Below, piece by piece: positions 25,754-34,377 of a stretch of 64,000 nt of DNA. Source of the DNA: Bacteroidales bacterium (GTDB lineage Bacteria > Bacteroidota > Bacteroidia > Bacteroidales > UBA932). Where the stretch lies: positions 123,560 to 187,559 of the forward strand of contig JAKSKD010000001.1 of the NCBI GenBank assembly GCA_024401925.1, read 5' to 3'. The translations under genes and the position numbers were made by a program. The first letter of the stretch is position 1. Each line of letters begins with the position of its first letter. A model generated the notes under the pieces. That model saw nothing but the letters and a program-made list of their open reading frames with translations. It did no database searches and was not told the DNA's origin.

Positions 25754-27871
25754 ATGGCAAAAAGGGATCTTAAATTCACGAGAAACATCGGTATCATGGC
25801 TCACATTGATGCCGGGAAGACGACGACTTCTGAACGTATCCTTTACTATACGGGTAAAACCCATAAGATTGGAGAGGTTCACGAAGGCGCTGCCACAATG
25901 GACTGGATGGTTCAGGAGCAGGAGAGAGGTATTACCATCACTTCTGCTGCAACCACCGCATTTTGGCATTATGCCGGAGATACCTATCAGATCAATCTGA
26001 TCGATACTCCGGGCCACGTTGACTTCACGGTGGAGGTTGAGCGTTCACTCCGTGTTCTTGACGGGACAATTGCTACATTCTGTGCTGTTGGACGTGTACA
26101 GCCTCAGTCTGAGACGGTATGGCGTCAGGCAGATAAGTATTTTGTCCCGAAGATCGCATATGTCAACAAGATGGATCGCGTCGGTGCTGACTTCCTCGCT
26201 TGTGTTGAGGAAATCAGGAACAAACTTGGCGCGAACGCTGTTCCTATCTGTCTCCCTATTGGAGCGGAGGACAAGTTCCTGGGTATTGTTGACCTCATCT
26301 CCAAGAAAGCAATCTATTATGATTCCGGCGATGAACTTGTTAACTATGAAGTTAAGGAAGTTCCAGCAGAAATGGCAGGAGAGGTTGCAATGTGGAGAGA
26401 TAAGTTGGTAGAGGCAGCCGCAGAGTGTGATGAAGCCCTTATGGAGAAGTATTTCGAGAATCCTGAATCCCTCACTGAGGAAGAGATTATCGCTGCTCTC
26501 CGCAAGGGAACCATCAGTATGAAGGTTGTCCCGGCTTGTTGCGGATCTTCATTCAAGAACAAGGGAGTGCAGTTCCTTCTGGATTCCGTAATGCGTTATC
26601 TCCCTTCTCCGCTCGACAAGGGCTCTGTCAAAGGCACGAACCCTAGGAACGGTGCGGAAATAGAGCGCAATCCGGACGCGACGGAACCTTTTGCCGCACT
26701 CGTATTTAAGATCGCTACTGATCCTTTTGTAGGACGCCTCGCATTTCTGAGGGCATATTCCGGCAAATTGGATGCCGGCTCATATGTCTTCAATGTGCGT
26801 TCCGGAAAGAAGGAGAGAGTTGCCCGTCTGTACCAGATGCATTCCAACCACCAGAATCCTATTGAGTTAGTGGAGGCCGGAGACATCTGCGCTGCAGTAG
26901 GATTCAAGGATCTTCGCACAGGTGATACAATCTGTGCTGAGGACCATCAGATTACTCTCGAATCTATGGAATTCCCGGATCCGGTTATCGGAATCGCTGT
27001 TGAGCCTAAGACTCAGCAGGATCTCGACAAACTCGGCATCGCACTCTCAAAATTGTCCGAAGAGGATCCTACTTTTACAGTAAAATCAGACCACGAAACC
27101 GGTCAGACAGTCATCAGTGGTATGGGTGAGCTTCACCTTGACATCATCATCGACCGTCTCCGCCGTGAATTCGGTGTTGAAATCAATCAGGGTGCGCCTC
27201 AGGTTAATTTCAAAGAGGCCATCACTACTTCATTCCAGCATCGTGAAGTATTCAAGAAGCAGACCGGAGGTCGTGGTAAATTCGCTGACATCATCGTTGA
27301 AATCGAACCTGCCGACGAAGGGGTTTCCGGGCTTCAGTTCGACAACCAGGTCAAGGGTGGAAATGTTCCGAAAGAATTCGTACCTTGTGTCGAGAAAGGA
27401 TTCCAGTCTGCTATGCAGAACGGTGTTCTTGCCGGATATGAGGTTCAGTCTTTGAAAGTCACATTGTTGGATGGTTCATATCATCCGGTGGATTCAGACC
27501 AGTTGTCCTTCGAGCTTGCTGCACGTATGGCATTCCGCCATGCCTGCCCTAAGTGCAAGCCTGTCCTGATGGAACCTATTATGAGCCTTGAGGTGGTAAC
27601 ACCGGAGGATTATATGGGAGACATTGTAGGCGATTTGAACCGCCGCAGGGGACAGATTGTAGCTATGGACTCGACAGCCAACGGTGCCAGAATTATCAAG
27701 GCCTTCGTGCCACTTTCAGAGCAGTTCGGTTATGTGACCGTCCTCAGGACCCTTTCTTCCGGCCGCGCTACGAGCACGATGACCTTCGACCACTATGCCG
27801 AGGTTCCTACGACTCTTGCAAAGGACATTATCGAGAAGAGTGGATACAGGATGCCAAGCGAAGAAGATTAA
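25754..27871 (+). CDS. fusA: Elongation factor G
   Basis: 705 residues, full length. GTPase that drives translocation on the ribosome. The G domain has [19 protein letters not shown] (P loop), [11 protein letters not shown] (switch I end), DTPGHVDF (G3) and NKMDR (G4); domains II-V follow, with SGMGELHLD in domain III and the ribosome-contacting domain IV near the end. No resistance-type changes can be judged. The tuf gene that often follows in other phyla is not here. Confidence 0.98.
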   Translation: MAKRDLKFTRNIGIMAHIDAGKTTTSERILYYTGKTHKIGEVHEGAATMDWMVQEQERGITITSAATTAFWHYAGDTYQINLIDTPGHVDFTVEVERSLRVLDGTIATFCAVGRVQPQSETVWRQADKYFVPKIAYVNKMDRVGADFLACVEEIRNKLGANAVPICLPIGAEDKFLGIVDLISKKAIYYDSGDELVNYEVKEVPAEMAGEVAMWRDKLVEAAAECDEALMEKYFENPESLTEEEIIAALRKGTISMKVVPACCGSSFKNKGVQFLLDSVMRYLPSPLDKGSVKGTNPRNGAEIERNPDATEPFAALVFKIATDPFVGRLAFLRAYSGKLDAGSYVFNVRSGKKERVARLYQMHSNHQNPIELVEAGDICAAVGFKDLRTGDTICAEDHQITLESMEFPDPVIGIAVEPKTQQDLDKLGIALSKLSEEDPTFTVKSDHETGQTVISGMGELHLDIIIDRLRREFGVEINQGAPQVNFKEAITTSFQHREVFKKQTGGRGKFADIIVEIEPADEGVSGLQFDNQVKGGNVPKEFVPCVEKGFQSAMQNGVLAGYEVQSLKVTLLDGSYHPVDSDQLSFELAARMAFRHACPKCKPVLMEPIMSLEVVTPEDYMGDIVGDLNRRRGQIVAMDSTANGARIIKAFVPLSEQFGYVTVLRTLSSGRATSTMTFDHYAEVPTTLAKDIIEKSGYRMPSEED

Positions 27872-27899
27872 TTAATGAATAATTGTAAAAAACTTTAAT

Positions 27900-28205
27900 A
27901 TGAGTCAGAAAATCAGAATCAAACTCAAGTCTTTCGATCATATGCTCGTTGACAAATCAGCAGCAAAGATCGTTGAGACCGTGAAGTCTACTGGCGCAAA
28001 GGTTAACGGACCTATTCCGCTTCCTACAAACAAGAAGATCTTCACAGTTAACCGCTCGACTTTCGTTAACAAGAAGTCCCGTGAGCAGTTCGAACTCGAT
28101 TCATACCGCAGACTTCTCGACATCGACGAGTCAAATGCAAAGACCGTTGACGCTCTTATGAAGCTCGAGTTGCCTTCAGGTGTAGAAGTTGAGATTAAGG
28201 TATAA
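27900..28205 (+). CDS. rpsJ: 30S ribosomal protein S10
   Basis: 101 residues, with [15 protein letters not shown] at the start and the long loop [17 protein letters not shown] followed by [10 protein letters not shown]. It starts 29 bp after fusA. In most Bacteroidota rpsJ leads straight into rplC and the rest of the S10 operon; here a tRNA and a terminator follow instead. Confidence 0.98.
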   Translation: MSQKIRIKLKSFDHMLVDKSAAKIVETVKSTGAKVNGPIPLPTNKKIFTVNRSTFVNKKSREQFELDSYRRLLDIDESNAKTVDALMKLELPSGVEVEIKV

Positions 28206-28209
28206 TTTT

Positions 28210-28226
28210 TGCGGCGTAATGCCGCA
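28210..28226 (+). other. Hairpin between rpsJ and the tRNA
   Basis: TGCGGC (28210-28215) and GCCGCA (28221-28226) with a five-base loop. There is no T run after it. It could shield the 3' end of the rpsJ mRNA or guide processing of the tRNA from the operon transcript (inference). Confidence 0.4.
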
Positions 28227-28232
28227 GAATTC

Positions 28233-28306
28233 GGTCCCATAGCTCAGTTGGTTAGAGCACCTGACTCATAATCAGGGAGTCGCAGGATCATGCCCTGCTG
28301 GGACCA
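28233..28306 (+). tRNA. tRNA with CAT anticodon (elongator Met or Ile2)
   Basis: 74 bases form a complete cloverleaf: acceptor GGTCCCA/TGGGACC, D stem GCTC/GAGC, anticodon stem CCTGA/TCAGG with loop CTCATAA, T stem GCAGG/CCTGC. Discriminator is A and CCA is not encoded. The T loop is ATCATGC, lacking the usual TTC start. C-G pairs at acceptor positions 4-6 are the kind of element used by TilS on tRNA-Ile2, so Ile2 cannot be excluded; an elongator Met role is equally possible. No separate promoter box is evident, so it may be co-transcribed with the str operon. Confidence 0.85.
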
Positions 28307-28315
28307 CAAAAAAGA

Positions 28316-28342
28316 AAAACCCGCCAATCGGCGGGTTTTCGC
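28316..28342 (+). terminator. Terminator after the CAT tRNA / str operon
   Basis: AAAACCCGCC (28316-28325) pairs with GGCGGGTTTT (28330-28339) around a four-base loop. Confidence 0.88.
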
Positions 28343-28370
28343 ATTGTGGCCCAGGCCATTTATTTAATTT

Positions 28371-28964
28371 TTATTTCACCAGCCTAATTCCAATGATATA
28401 GTACTCGGGGATATTTCCAATGAAGTCCTCGGTCAAGCCGCTTGACAGGTCGTTCTCGCCACAGAAACGGAATATATCTGCATCCGGGTCATACCAGTAT
28501 GAACCCAGAAGGACAAGCGGATAAAAGTCATCAATCTTTGAGCCGTCAAGTATGAACCGCCTATATCCATAGGATTCATTGATCTCTCCGGTAGGAGAAG
28601 TCTGCTCTTGAAATGTCAGAAGACTGGTTATTCCATTGGTTTCATTGAAATAGATGCCTAATGTTTTGCCTCTCTCAGCAGGCGAAAAGGTCACCTTCAC
28701 ATTCTTGATGCTTTCATTTGCTACCTCCCAGTCGAAAGGAAGCGCGTTTTCTCCTTTTTTATCACCCTGCTTGTAGTGCATTATCACCGGCTGATATGAG
28801 CTGATTCCCTCAAATTCAGAGATGTCAAATGAGAAAACCTTGTATCCCATATCTTCAAAAATCCGTATGTAGTCATCAGCCGAAACTTGCTGTGGCTTGA
28901 TTTCCTGAGCCTGGCAGAAAACATAGCCAAGAAGAAGGAACATTGACAGAATTATTCTTTTCAT
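28371..28964 (-). CDS. Exported protein of unknown function
   Basis: 197 residues with a signal peptide (MKRIILSMFLLLGYVFCQA). The mature protein looks globular, mixed alpha/beta, with many aromatic residues (YRRFILDGSKIDDFYPLVLL, SYWYDPDADIFRFCG). No family is recognised with confidence. It is a single-gene unit with a -7 box at 28989-28996. Confidence 0.72.
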   Translation of the reverse strand: MKRIILSMFLLLGYVFCQAQEIKPQQVSADDYIRIFEDMGYKVFSFDISEFEGISSYQPVIMHYKQGDKKGENALPFDWEVANESIKNVKVTFSPAERGKTLGIYFNETNGITSLLTFQEQTSPTGEINESYGYRRFILDGSKIDDFYPLVLLGSYWYDPDADIFRFCGENDLSSGLTEDFIGNIPEYYIIGIRLVK

Positions 28965-28988
28965 AAACGTGTCAATCTGGTTCTAAAA

Positions 28989-28996
28989 CAAATATA
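28989..28996 (-). promoter_or_regulatory. -7 box of the exported-protein gene (TATATTTG on the minus strand)
   Basis: CAAATATA on the plus strand, 24 bp before the ATG at 28964. Confidence 0.6.
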
Positions 28997-29071
28997 AAGA
29001 AATAATCGTCAACATTGTCTATCCGTCAGAGTAATCTTTTGGGAGACCTTGACCGGATGAATTACGGCTAT

Positions 29072-29193
29072 CAGTTGACAAGGGGAGGTTTTGTACCGCA
29101 TTGCATGACCTGTCTTTGTCAACTGAGGCGCTGTGGGGAGCCCCAGTTGACGTGGAACACCGTTGCAACATATCCCAGCTGGGCTGCATGTTA
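29072..29193 (+). repeat. REP-like palindromic repeat, unit 1
   Basis: Three parts in order. First an inverted repeat, CAGTTGACAA (29072-29081) and TTGTCAACTG (29116-29125), around a 34-bp variable loop. Next a conserved spacer and a third CAGTTGAC (29144-29151). Last an imperfect hairpin around GTTGCAAC with the perfect palindrome CCCAGCTGGG (29174-29183) and the arms AACAT/ATGTT. From 29111 on it matches unit 2 with only 4 mismatches in about 84 bases, while the loop of the first hairpin differs. Conserved stems with a free loop point to selection on structure. Confidence 0.85.
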
Positions 29194-29339
29194 TCTGATA
29201 ATAATTTACTCTGCAAATTATCGGAAAGATCTTTGTGGATCCGGACTATTCCATTACATTTGTCAGCGATCCATTGGAACTTTAGTCCTTGGTGCATGAA
29301 TATAGTATTAATCTTAGAGAGATTTGAGGAGAGGGGGTT

Positions 29340-30236
29340 ATGGAGAAGTACTACCATCTGTTTGCGAACGGGGCTGACGCTCGCAATTTCATTACAAATA
29401 AGGAGGAGATGAAAGCCGCATTCAACCGTGTCGGCCTTTGCAGTTCATTAACCGGAGCCGTTGTGGTTGCTTTTTCTGTTGAGGAGTCACATCCTCATAT
29501 TCTTCTATGGGGCGAGTATCAGGATTGTGTGAGGTTTGAGTCATATTATGTGGATATTTCAGTAAGGTGTATCGCTCGGCGCCGAGGTTCGCTCGATGGT
29601 GTGAAACTCCATTGTGAACTTTATGAAGTGACAGATCCCTCATATCTTCGCAATGTTGCGATGTACACTATCATTCAGCCGACCAAGGACGGCAAACCGG
29701 TAATGCCATACGATTATCTTTATGGCAGTGGTCCCTTGTATTTCCGCTCGGAGAAATTTGTTCTTCCATGGTTACTGGATGACGAAGGCAAAGTTTGTAA
29801 GCCAGTAAGGTTCGGGGAACTGAATGAGAGGCAGAAGCAGGTAGTATGTGGGTCTACTTTGCGCATTCCTGAAGTCTGGCTGGTTTGTAATGGTTATATT
29901 CTTCCTTCGAACTATGTAGATATTGAACGCTTTGAAGATATTTACAGGACTCACAACTGTTTTCGGGTGTTCATGTCATCCGGGAAAGACAAGTACAGTG
30001 TGGTGCAGGATAAGATGGCATCGGTCCTTGGGGTAATGATTGACGATCTGGAAGCCAGACAGCTCATCGAAACTATAACTTTGGAATTGTTTGGCAGGAA
30101 AGGGACACGGCACATTACGCCCCAGCAGAGAATCATCCTTGCCAGAGAACTGCGCAAGCGTTATTCATTATCCATGCGTCAGATATCTATGCTCACGAAG
30201 CTTCCCGAGGCGGAGATACGTGAATACATCAAATAA
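29340..30236 (+). CDS. RAYT-like HUH/Y1 transposase (REP-associated tyrosine transposase family)
   Basis: 298 residues. The N-terminal half resembles the Y1/HUH transposase fold of the IS200-like and RAYT families: YYHLFANG at the start, the HUH-type pair His51-Pro-His53 in EESHPHILLWG, and further on SYLRNVAMYTIIQP with a candidate nucleophile Tyr109, followed by MPYDYLYGSGPLYF, which matches the 'NP...PxDYxWSS' end of RAYTs. The C terminus (RIILARELRKRYSLSMRQISMLTKLP) is a DnaA-like or sigma-like helix-turn-helix. No left or right IS ends are seen; instead the gene is framed by two direct palindromic repeats, as expected for a domesticated RAYT. Family assignment comes from motif pattern only. 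Confidence 0.72.
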   Translation: MEKYYHLFANGADARNFITNKEEMKAAFNRVGLCSSLTGAVVVAFSVEESHPHILLWGEYQDCVRFESYYVDISVRCIARRRGSLDGVKLHCELYEVTDPSYLRNVAMYTIIQPTKDGKPVMPYDYLYGSGPLYFRSEKFVLPWLLDDEGKVCKPVRFGELNERQKQVVCGSTLRIPEVWLVCNGYILPSNYVDIERFEDIYRTHNCFRVFMSSGKDKYSVVQDKMASVLGVMIDDLEARQLIETITLELFGRKGTRHITPQQRIILARELRKRYSLSMRQISMLTKLPEAEIREYIK

Positions 30237-30267
30237 TTTCAGGCGGTCCTGACTCGTGAGAAGATTC

Positions 30268-30393
30268 CAGTTGACAAGAATATGCTTTGTAAGGCTGTGT
30301 ATAGTATGTCTTTGTCAACTGAGGCGCTGTGGGGAGCTCCAGTTGACGTGTAACACAGTTGCAACATATCCCAGCTGGGCTGCATGTTAACTG
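30268..30393 (+). repeat. REP-like palindromic repeat, unit 2
   Basis: Same order and orientation as unit 1: CAGTTGACAA (30268-30277), loop of 34 bp, TTGTCAACTG (30312-30321), CAGTTGAC (30340-30347), and the CCCAGCTGGG palindrome (30370-30379). It ends in ATGTTAACTG (30384-30393), which pairs with CAGTTGCAACAT just upstream of the palindrome. It begins 32 bp after the stop codon of the RAYT-like gene. Confidence 0.85.
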
Positions 30394-30656
30394 GACTGAG
30401 CTTTATGAAGAATGGACGGCTGTAGTGCAGGCTGGGGAGGAAGGCAGAATATCGGGGAAGACCGGTAAAGACCAATCTCCAATATCTCTGGGGGGGGCAC
30501 AGGACTGCCCTCAAGGAAACTGCAGCAGGAACATCCGCTTCGGGCCTTTTGCGGTCTTGTGTAGACCTATATCATTGGGACATTTTTATACCCCACCGAC
30601 GCATAAGTGCCGGATGCTCCGGACGAGACCTTCGTCTGACAGATAGAAATAATGAT

Positions 30657-30664
30657 TATATTTG
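30657..30664 (+). promoter_or_regulatory. -7 box of the BACON-like lipoprotein gene (TATATTTG)
   Basis: Matches TAnnTTTG. The leader to the ATG at 30742 is about 70 bp. Confidence 0.5.
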
Positions 30665-30741
30665 TAAGCAAGTTGATTACGGATGACGTATTTCGGGGAT
30701 GCGTGTGTTTATTATGTGTAAAACATTAAAATGCAGCAGTT

Positions 30742-31518
30742 ATGAACAGAATTTTCAGAATATTTGTCATTTTCGCGGCAGCGGCGGCATTGCTTTCCTG
30801 CTCAAAGGTCGAGATGGAGGATTTCTACGAGGCTAGGATAGAAATGAAAGGATTCCTGGCCGAAGGAGGTCAGATTTTGGGATTCAATTCAGGTCATCTG
30901 TACATAGAAGGCTACGAGCCCGGAAAATCGTACTTTGGCGCCTTAATAGACGGAGAATCAGATAATTATTATCTTCTCCACATCGAATTCCGTAATATTG
31001 ACAATGTCCGGACCGGCCGGAAATTGGATATTACCCATTTCAATTTTGCAAACCCTTTGATTAATGATGGAAACGGCTTCACCTCTGAATACAGAGGCTC
31101 GGTCTTCCTTGTCGAGAGGACGGAGAAAGAGGCTGTTCTGTTCTTCGACCAGCTCAAATGCAATGTGATGAACACGGATTTCACTTTTGACGGATATGTG
31201 CGCTGTCCTGTTTCGGAAAGCATCCCACCGAGTCCGGTAACCCACGTTTTCGAGTATTCTCCGAAGTCATTTGTCCTAAGTTCTGATGCGCAGAGATTCG
31301 AAGTGAACTTCATTGCAGATTATGATTTCACCGTATTGATTCCTTTCGAAAGTAAGGGTTGGCTCCAAAGGGTCGAGAAATCATCTGAAAAATATGTATT
31401 CGAGATTTCCGAAAACGAAGGGAAAGAAGCGCGGGAGACCAATATACTCGTTCATGACGATGCTCTGATACATCAGGGATACGAACATATAAATGTCAGA
31501 CAGGCCGGCCGCAACTGA
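30742..31518 (+). CDS. Lipoprotein with a BACON-like C-terminal domain
   Basis: 258 residues with a lipoprotein signal (AALLSCSK). The N-terminal 160 residues are beta-rich and not recognised. The last 90 (EYSPKSFVLSSDAQRFEVNF, GWLQRVEK, ARETNILVHDD, and a final INVRQAG) follow the BACON fold, an Ig-like module of Bacteroidota surface proteins linked to carbohydrate or mucin binding. It probably sits on the cell surface. It stands alone between the repeat region and the esterase gene. Confidence 0.75.
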   Translation: MNRIFRIFVIFAAAAALLSCSKVEMEDFYEARIEMKGFLAEGGQILGFNSGHLYIEGYEPGKSYFGALIDGESDNYYLLHIEFRNIDNVRTGRKLDITHFNFANPLINDGNGFTSEYRGSVFLVERTEKEAVLFFDQLKCNVMNTDFTFDGYVRCPVSESIPPSPVTHVFEYSPKSFVLSSDAQRFEVNFIADYDFTVLIPFESKGWLQRVEKSSEKYVFEISENEGKEARETNILVHDDALIHQGYEHINVRQAGRN

Positions 31519-31660
31519 GACACAGAGAGAATCTTATTCCAGAAGAAAGATTGAAGATGACGGGATGTGCTGGCCAGTGTCTGCTCATCAAGTTCCTGAT
31601 ACACTCGAATATAAAACACGGAATATGTCAAAGTAAGTCAAAAAACTTTGATTAGTTTGT

Positions 31661-31668
31661 TATTTTTG
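31661..31668 (+). promoter_or_regulatory. -7 box of the CE15-like esterase gene (TATTTTTG)
   Basis: 16 bp before the ATG at 31685. The 165-bp gap from the lipoprotein gene shows no other feature. Confidence 0.55.
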
Positions 31669-31684
31669 TAAAAACTACAGAAAT

Positions 31685-33091
31685 ATGAAATCAAGATTGA
31701 CTTTTATTGCAGTGCTGGTTTCCGTGGTGCTTTCACAGAACCAGGCAAACGCACAGTTCGGTTTTCCAAGGATGAATATGGACAGCCTTAACGCATTGAC
31801 AAATGCAGATCATGCCGATATGCTTGCCAAAATCGGAATCAAGGCCCTCAGACCGGGCAAGGACGGATATTCCACGGATCCTGCAATTGGAGCCAATTAT
31901 GACCAATATATTGCCAATCCATATATAAACTATCCGGATGCTCTTACAACTTTTGACGGCCGAAAGGTCAAGAACGCGAAAATGTGGTTCAAAGTACGTC
32001 GCCCTGAGCTTGTAAAGGTTTATGAGGATGAGTTTTATGGACATATTCCTGAAAATGTTCCGGATGTGAACTGGCAGACAGTGAGCGAGGAGAAGGTTAT
32101 GGTCGGACAGACTCCTTGTATCTGCCGTACCCTTGCGGGAGTTGTGGACAATTCCTCCTGCCCGGAGATTTCAGTTACTATCCAGGCTGATATAGTATGG
32201 CCGGAAAATGCCGGGAAGAATATACCGGTAATTATGGAATACGGATTTGCAGTAGGCAATGCTCCAATGATGATGCCTATGGGGAACGGCCCTCAGCGCA
32301 AACCTTGGAAAGAACAGGTCGTTGAAAGAGGATGGGCAGCCTGCACAATTGTCCCGACATCATTTCAGGCGGACGGAGGTCACGGCCTCAGACGGGGCAT
32401 CATTGGTCTTTGCAACAAGGGCGAATATCGTAAACCGGATGATTGGGGTACGCTTCGTGCCTGGGGCTGGGGAGCTTCCTGCCTTGTTGATTATTTCGAG
32501 ACGGAGCCTCAGTTTGATGCCACAAAGGTGGCCGTTGAAGGTAATTCAAGATATGGAAAAACAGCACTTGTAGCAGCTGCATTTGATGAAAGGATAGCAG
32601 CGTCTTTTGCTTCTTCATCCGGGAAGGGTGGAGCTACGCCTTGGAGAAGATATTGCGGAGAAACGGTTGAGAATATTGCCGGTAGCGGAGAATATCATTG
32701 GATGGCTGGTAATTTTATGAAATATGCCAGCGATCCTTATTCAGCTGCGGATATGCCTGTTGATCAGCACGAGTTTCTCGCTTTGTGCGCACCACGCCTC
32801 CTGCTTGTTTCAAGCGGCGTTCCTGAGGCCGACAAATGGCAGGACCTCATTGGTATGCACCTTTCTGCATCGCTTGCCTCTCCTGTATATGACCTGATAT
32901 GTGATGGTGGCCTGAGATACGGTTATGCAGGCAACATTGACGAGGGGATGCGAACTGACATATTCCCAGGTGTTAATGTTGGCCTTATGGGTGGCAGGCT
33001 TGCATTCCGTGTCCACGATGGTGGACACGAACCGGGTCCTAACTGGCCTTATTTCCTGGACCTCTTTGATTTGTACGTTGTAAAGAAATAA
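31685..33091 (+). CDS. Exported CE15-type (glucuronoyl) esterase
   Basis: 468 residues with a signal peptide (ends NANAQ). It is an alpha/beta hydrolase with the CE15 nucleophile motif VEGNSRYGKTALVAAAFDERI (serine in GNSRYGK), RRGIIGL upstream, and the catalytic histidine in HDGGHEPGPNWP. CE15 enzymes split the ester between glucuronoxylan side chains and lignin alcohols or other glucuronoyl esters, so it fits plant-fibre use. The related acetyl xylan esterase family is a less likely alternative. It is convergent with the M28 peptidase pair. Confidence 0.82.
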   Translation: MKSRLTFIAVLVSVVLSQNQANAQFGFPRMNMDSLNALTNADHADMLAKIGIKALRPGKDGYSTDPAIGANYDQYIANPYINYPDALTTFDGRKVKNAKMWFKVRRPELVKVYEDEFYGHIPENVPDVNWQTVSEEKVMVGQTPCICRTLAGVVDNSSCPEISVTIQADIVWPENAGKNIPVIMEYGFAVGNAPMMMPMGNGPQRKPWKEQVVERGWAACTIVPTSFQADGGHGLRRGIIGLCNKGEYRKPDDWGTLRAWGWGASCLVDYFETEPQFDATKVAVEGNSRYGKTALVAAAFDERIAASFASSSGKGGATPWRRYCGETVENIAGSGEYHWMAGNFMKYASDPYSAADMPVDQHEFLALCAPRLLLVSSGVPEADKWQDLIGMHLSASLASPVYDLICDGGLRYGYAGNIDEGMRTDIFPGVNVGLMGGRLAFRVHDGGHEPGPNWPYFLDLFDLYVVKK

Positions 33092-33102
33092 CTTACCGGG
33101 AG

Positions 33103-34368
33103 TCAATCCTCTTTTATGGACTTGGTTATAAGGTTGAAAATTGGCTCGTAGGTAGTGAATACTGCAATATCCCAATTGTCTTTCGCTGTGTGGTAATAAG
33201 GGAAGGTGTCGCCGCTTTCATTTTCGAAAAGGATGCACGGGACGCCACGCTGGGCAAAAGGCCAGTGGTCGCTGTTGGCGGCGAGTTCTCCTAGATTGAG
33301 TTCCCGGAAATAATGCTCCCTGGCATTTATGGCCTTCATATTTTCAAACAGGCTCATCCCGGGCTCACTGACTTCGCAGTATTGAACAGGGTTATTATCC
33401 CCGATCATATCAATGTTGAAGAGGTATTTTATGCTTTCAAGGGCAACAGAAGGATGCTCTGCATAAAAGTTGGAGCCTCGGAGATTGGCTTCCTCTCCCG
33501 AGAAAGCAACAAACACCATATCAAACTCCGGTTTGTGCTGTGCATAATATTCTGCTAATGTAATAATAGCAGCGACACCGGAGGCATTGTCATTGGCTCC
33601 CGGAAAATACAGTCTGCGTCCGAAATTCCCCAGATGGTCGTAGTGGGCCGTGAATACATAGCAGCTGTCGTGACGCTCACCGTTTACCCGGGCAATGACA
33701 TTCGAGGTCTCATAATGAGGAAGAAACTTATTTTCTACATTGATTTGTATTTTTTTCGCTCCATCCATAAGTTCAGACATAACCCAGATGACTGGTTTGT
33801 CCACAACTTTTTCTCCATAAGCCTTGTAAAACTTCATTGGAGTGTCCCAGGTGAATATCAATCCGGCATTTGGGGCGCCCTCTGCACTTTGTAATTTTCG
33901 AAAATCGCCGCTATGCTTGTATGTGAACCAGAAGTCGCAGACAACGAGTGCATCCTTGTTTTCCGGTTTGGCAAGGTCCAGGAAAATTTTTTCGGAATTG
34001 TAATTCAAAGTATCTATGAAATACAGTTTGAATTCTCCCTCGATCCCGGGGGAGTATTCACGCATCACAAAGTCGTCTCCCGGAATCAATTTCTTTCCGT
34101 CAATGGACATTTCAGCTTTGCCCGGGAAGGTGTTGATGTCAATTGTAAAGGGCTGAAGGACCACCTCATCAGCGCCAGCCTTCATAAATTGTTTTTCGAT
34201 ATATTTGCCGGCCTTGATCACACCGTTTTTGGCATACCCTCTTCCCTGGAAGCGGGAAGAACTGAGGTCTTTCACGACTTTCTTGTATAAATCTGAATCC
34301 TGTGCATTGCAGAAGGGAAGTGCCGTGAACAGGCAAAGTATGACGGTAATTATTCTTTTCGCTCTCAT
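33103..34368 (-). CDS. Exported M28-family metallopeptidase
   Basis: 421 residues with a signal peptide (ends FCNAQ). Zinc ligands of the M28 aminopeptidase family are all visible: AHYDHLG, PGANDNASGVAA with the bridging aspartate, FSGEEANLRGS with the catalytic glutamate, NIDMIGD, and the last histidine in YYHTAKDNWD. An inserted PA-like segment separates residues about 95-220. It should trim peptides in the periplasm. It starts 9 bp after the other M28 gene, and the two form an operon. Confidence 0.9.
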   Translation of the reverse strand: MRAKRIITVILCLFTALPFCNAQDSDLYKKVVKDLSSSRFQGRGYAKNGVIKAGKYIEKQFMKAGADEVVLQPFTIDINTFPGKAEMSIDGKKLIPGDDFVMREYSPGIEGEFKLYFIDTLNYNSEKIFLDLAKPENKDALVVCDFWFTYKHSGDFRKLQSAEGAPNAGLIFTWDTPMKFYKAYGEKVVDKPVIWVMSELMDGAKKIQINVENKFLPHYETSNVIARVNGERHDSCYVFTAHYDHLGNFGRRLYFPGANDNASGVAAIITLAEYYAQHKPEFDMVFVAFSGEEANLRGSNFYAEHPSVALESIKYLFNIDMIGDNNPVQYCEVSEPGMSLFENMKAINAREHYFRELNLGELAANSDHWPFAQRGVPCILFENESGDTFPYYHTAKDNWDIAVFTTYEPIFNLITKSIKED

Positions 34369-34377
34369 ATCTCCACA

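Larger units (their letters stand above)
28965..29339. other. Gene-free stretch upstream of the RAYT-like gene
   Basis: Holds the minus-strand -7 box for the exported-protein gene (28989-28996), the first palindromic repeat unit (29072-29193), about 145 bp of unassigned A/T-rich sequence, and a purine-rich patch GAGGAGAGGGGG just before the ATG at 29340, a rare Shine-Dalgarno-like site for this genome. Confidence 0.6.
30237..30741. other. Gene-free stretch downstream of the RAYT-like gene
   Basis: 505 bp. It holds repeat unit 2 (30268-30393). Then follow about 230 bp with no supported gene, including a G8 run (30491-30498) and a small hairpin GACGA/TCGTC (30622-30636). A -7 box for the BACON-like lipoprotein gene is at 30657-30664. 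Short frames in this stretch cross the repeats and have no coding character. Confidence 0.6.

Noticed and set aside
28210-28226. Hairpin after rpsJ as a terminator
   Set aside because: No T run, and the tRNA after it has no clear promoter of its own, so transcription probably continues.
28233-28306. CAT tRNA as a pseudogene because of its T loop
   Set aside because: All four stems pair perfectly, and a terminator follows; the loop variant looks lineage-specific rather than decayed.
29072-30393. The two direct repeats as a CRISPR array or as IS ends
   Set aside because: Only two units, 1.2 kb apart, in direct orientation with internal hairpins; no spacers, no inverted terminal ends and no cas genes.
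30239-30514. Minus-strand frame crossing repeat unit 2, similar to one crossing unit 1
   Set aside because: The similarity between the two translations comes only from the DNA repeat; the frames differ outside it and have no start-site support.
30487-30520. Short GGGCAC-AGGACT-GCCC stretch that recalls words in the argC palindrome
   Set aside because: Only a few bases match, without the long arms; cannot be told from chance.
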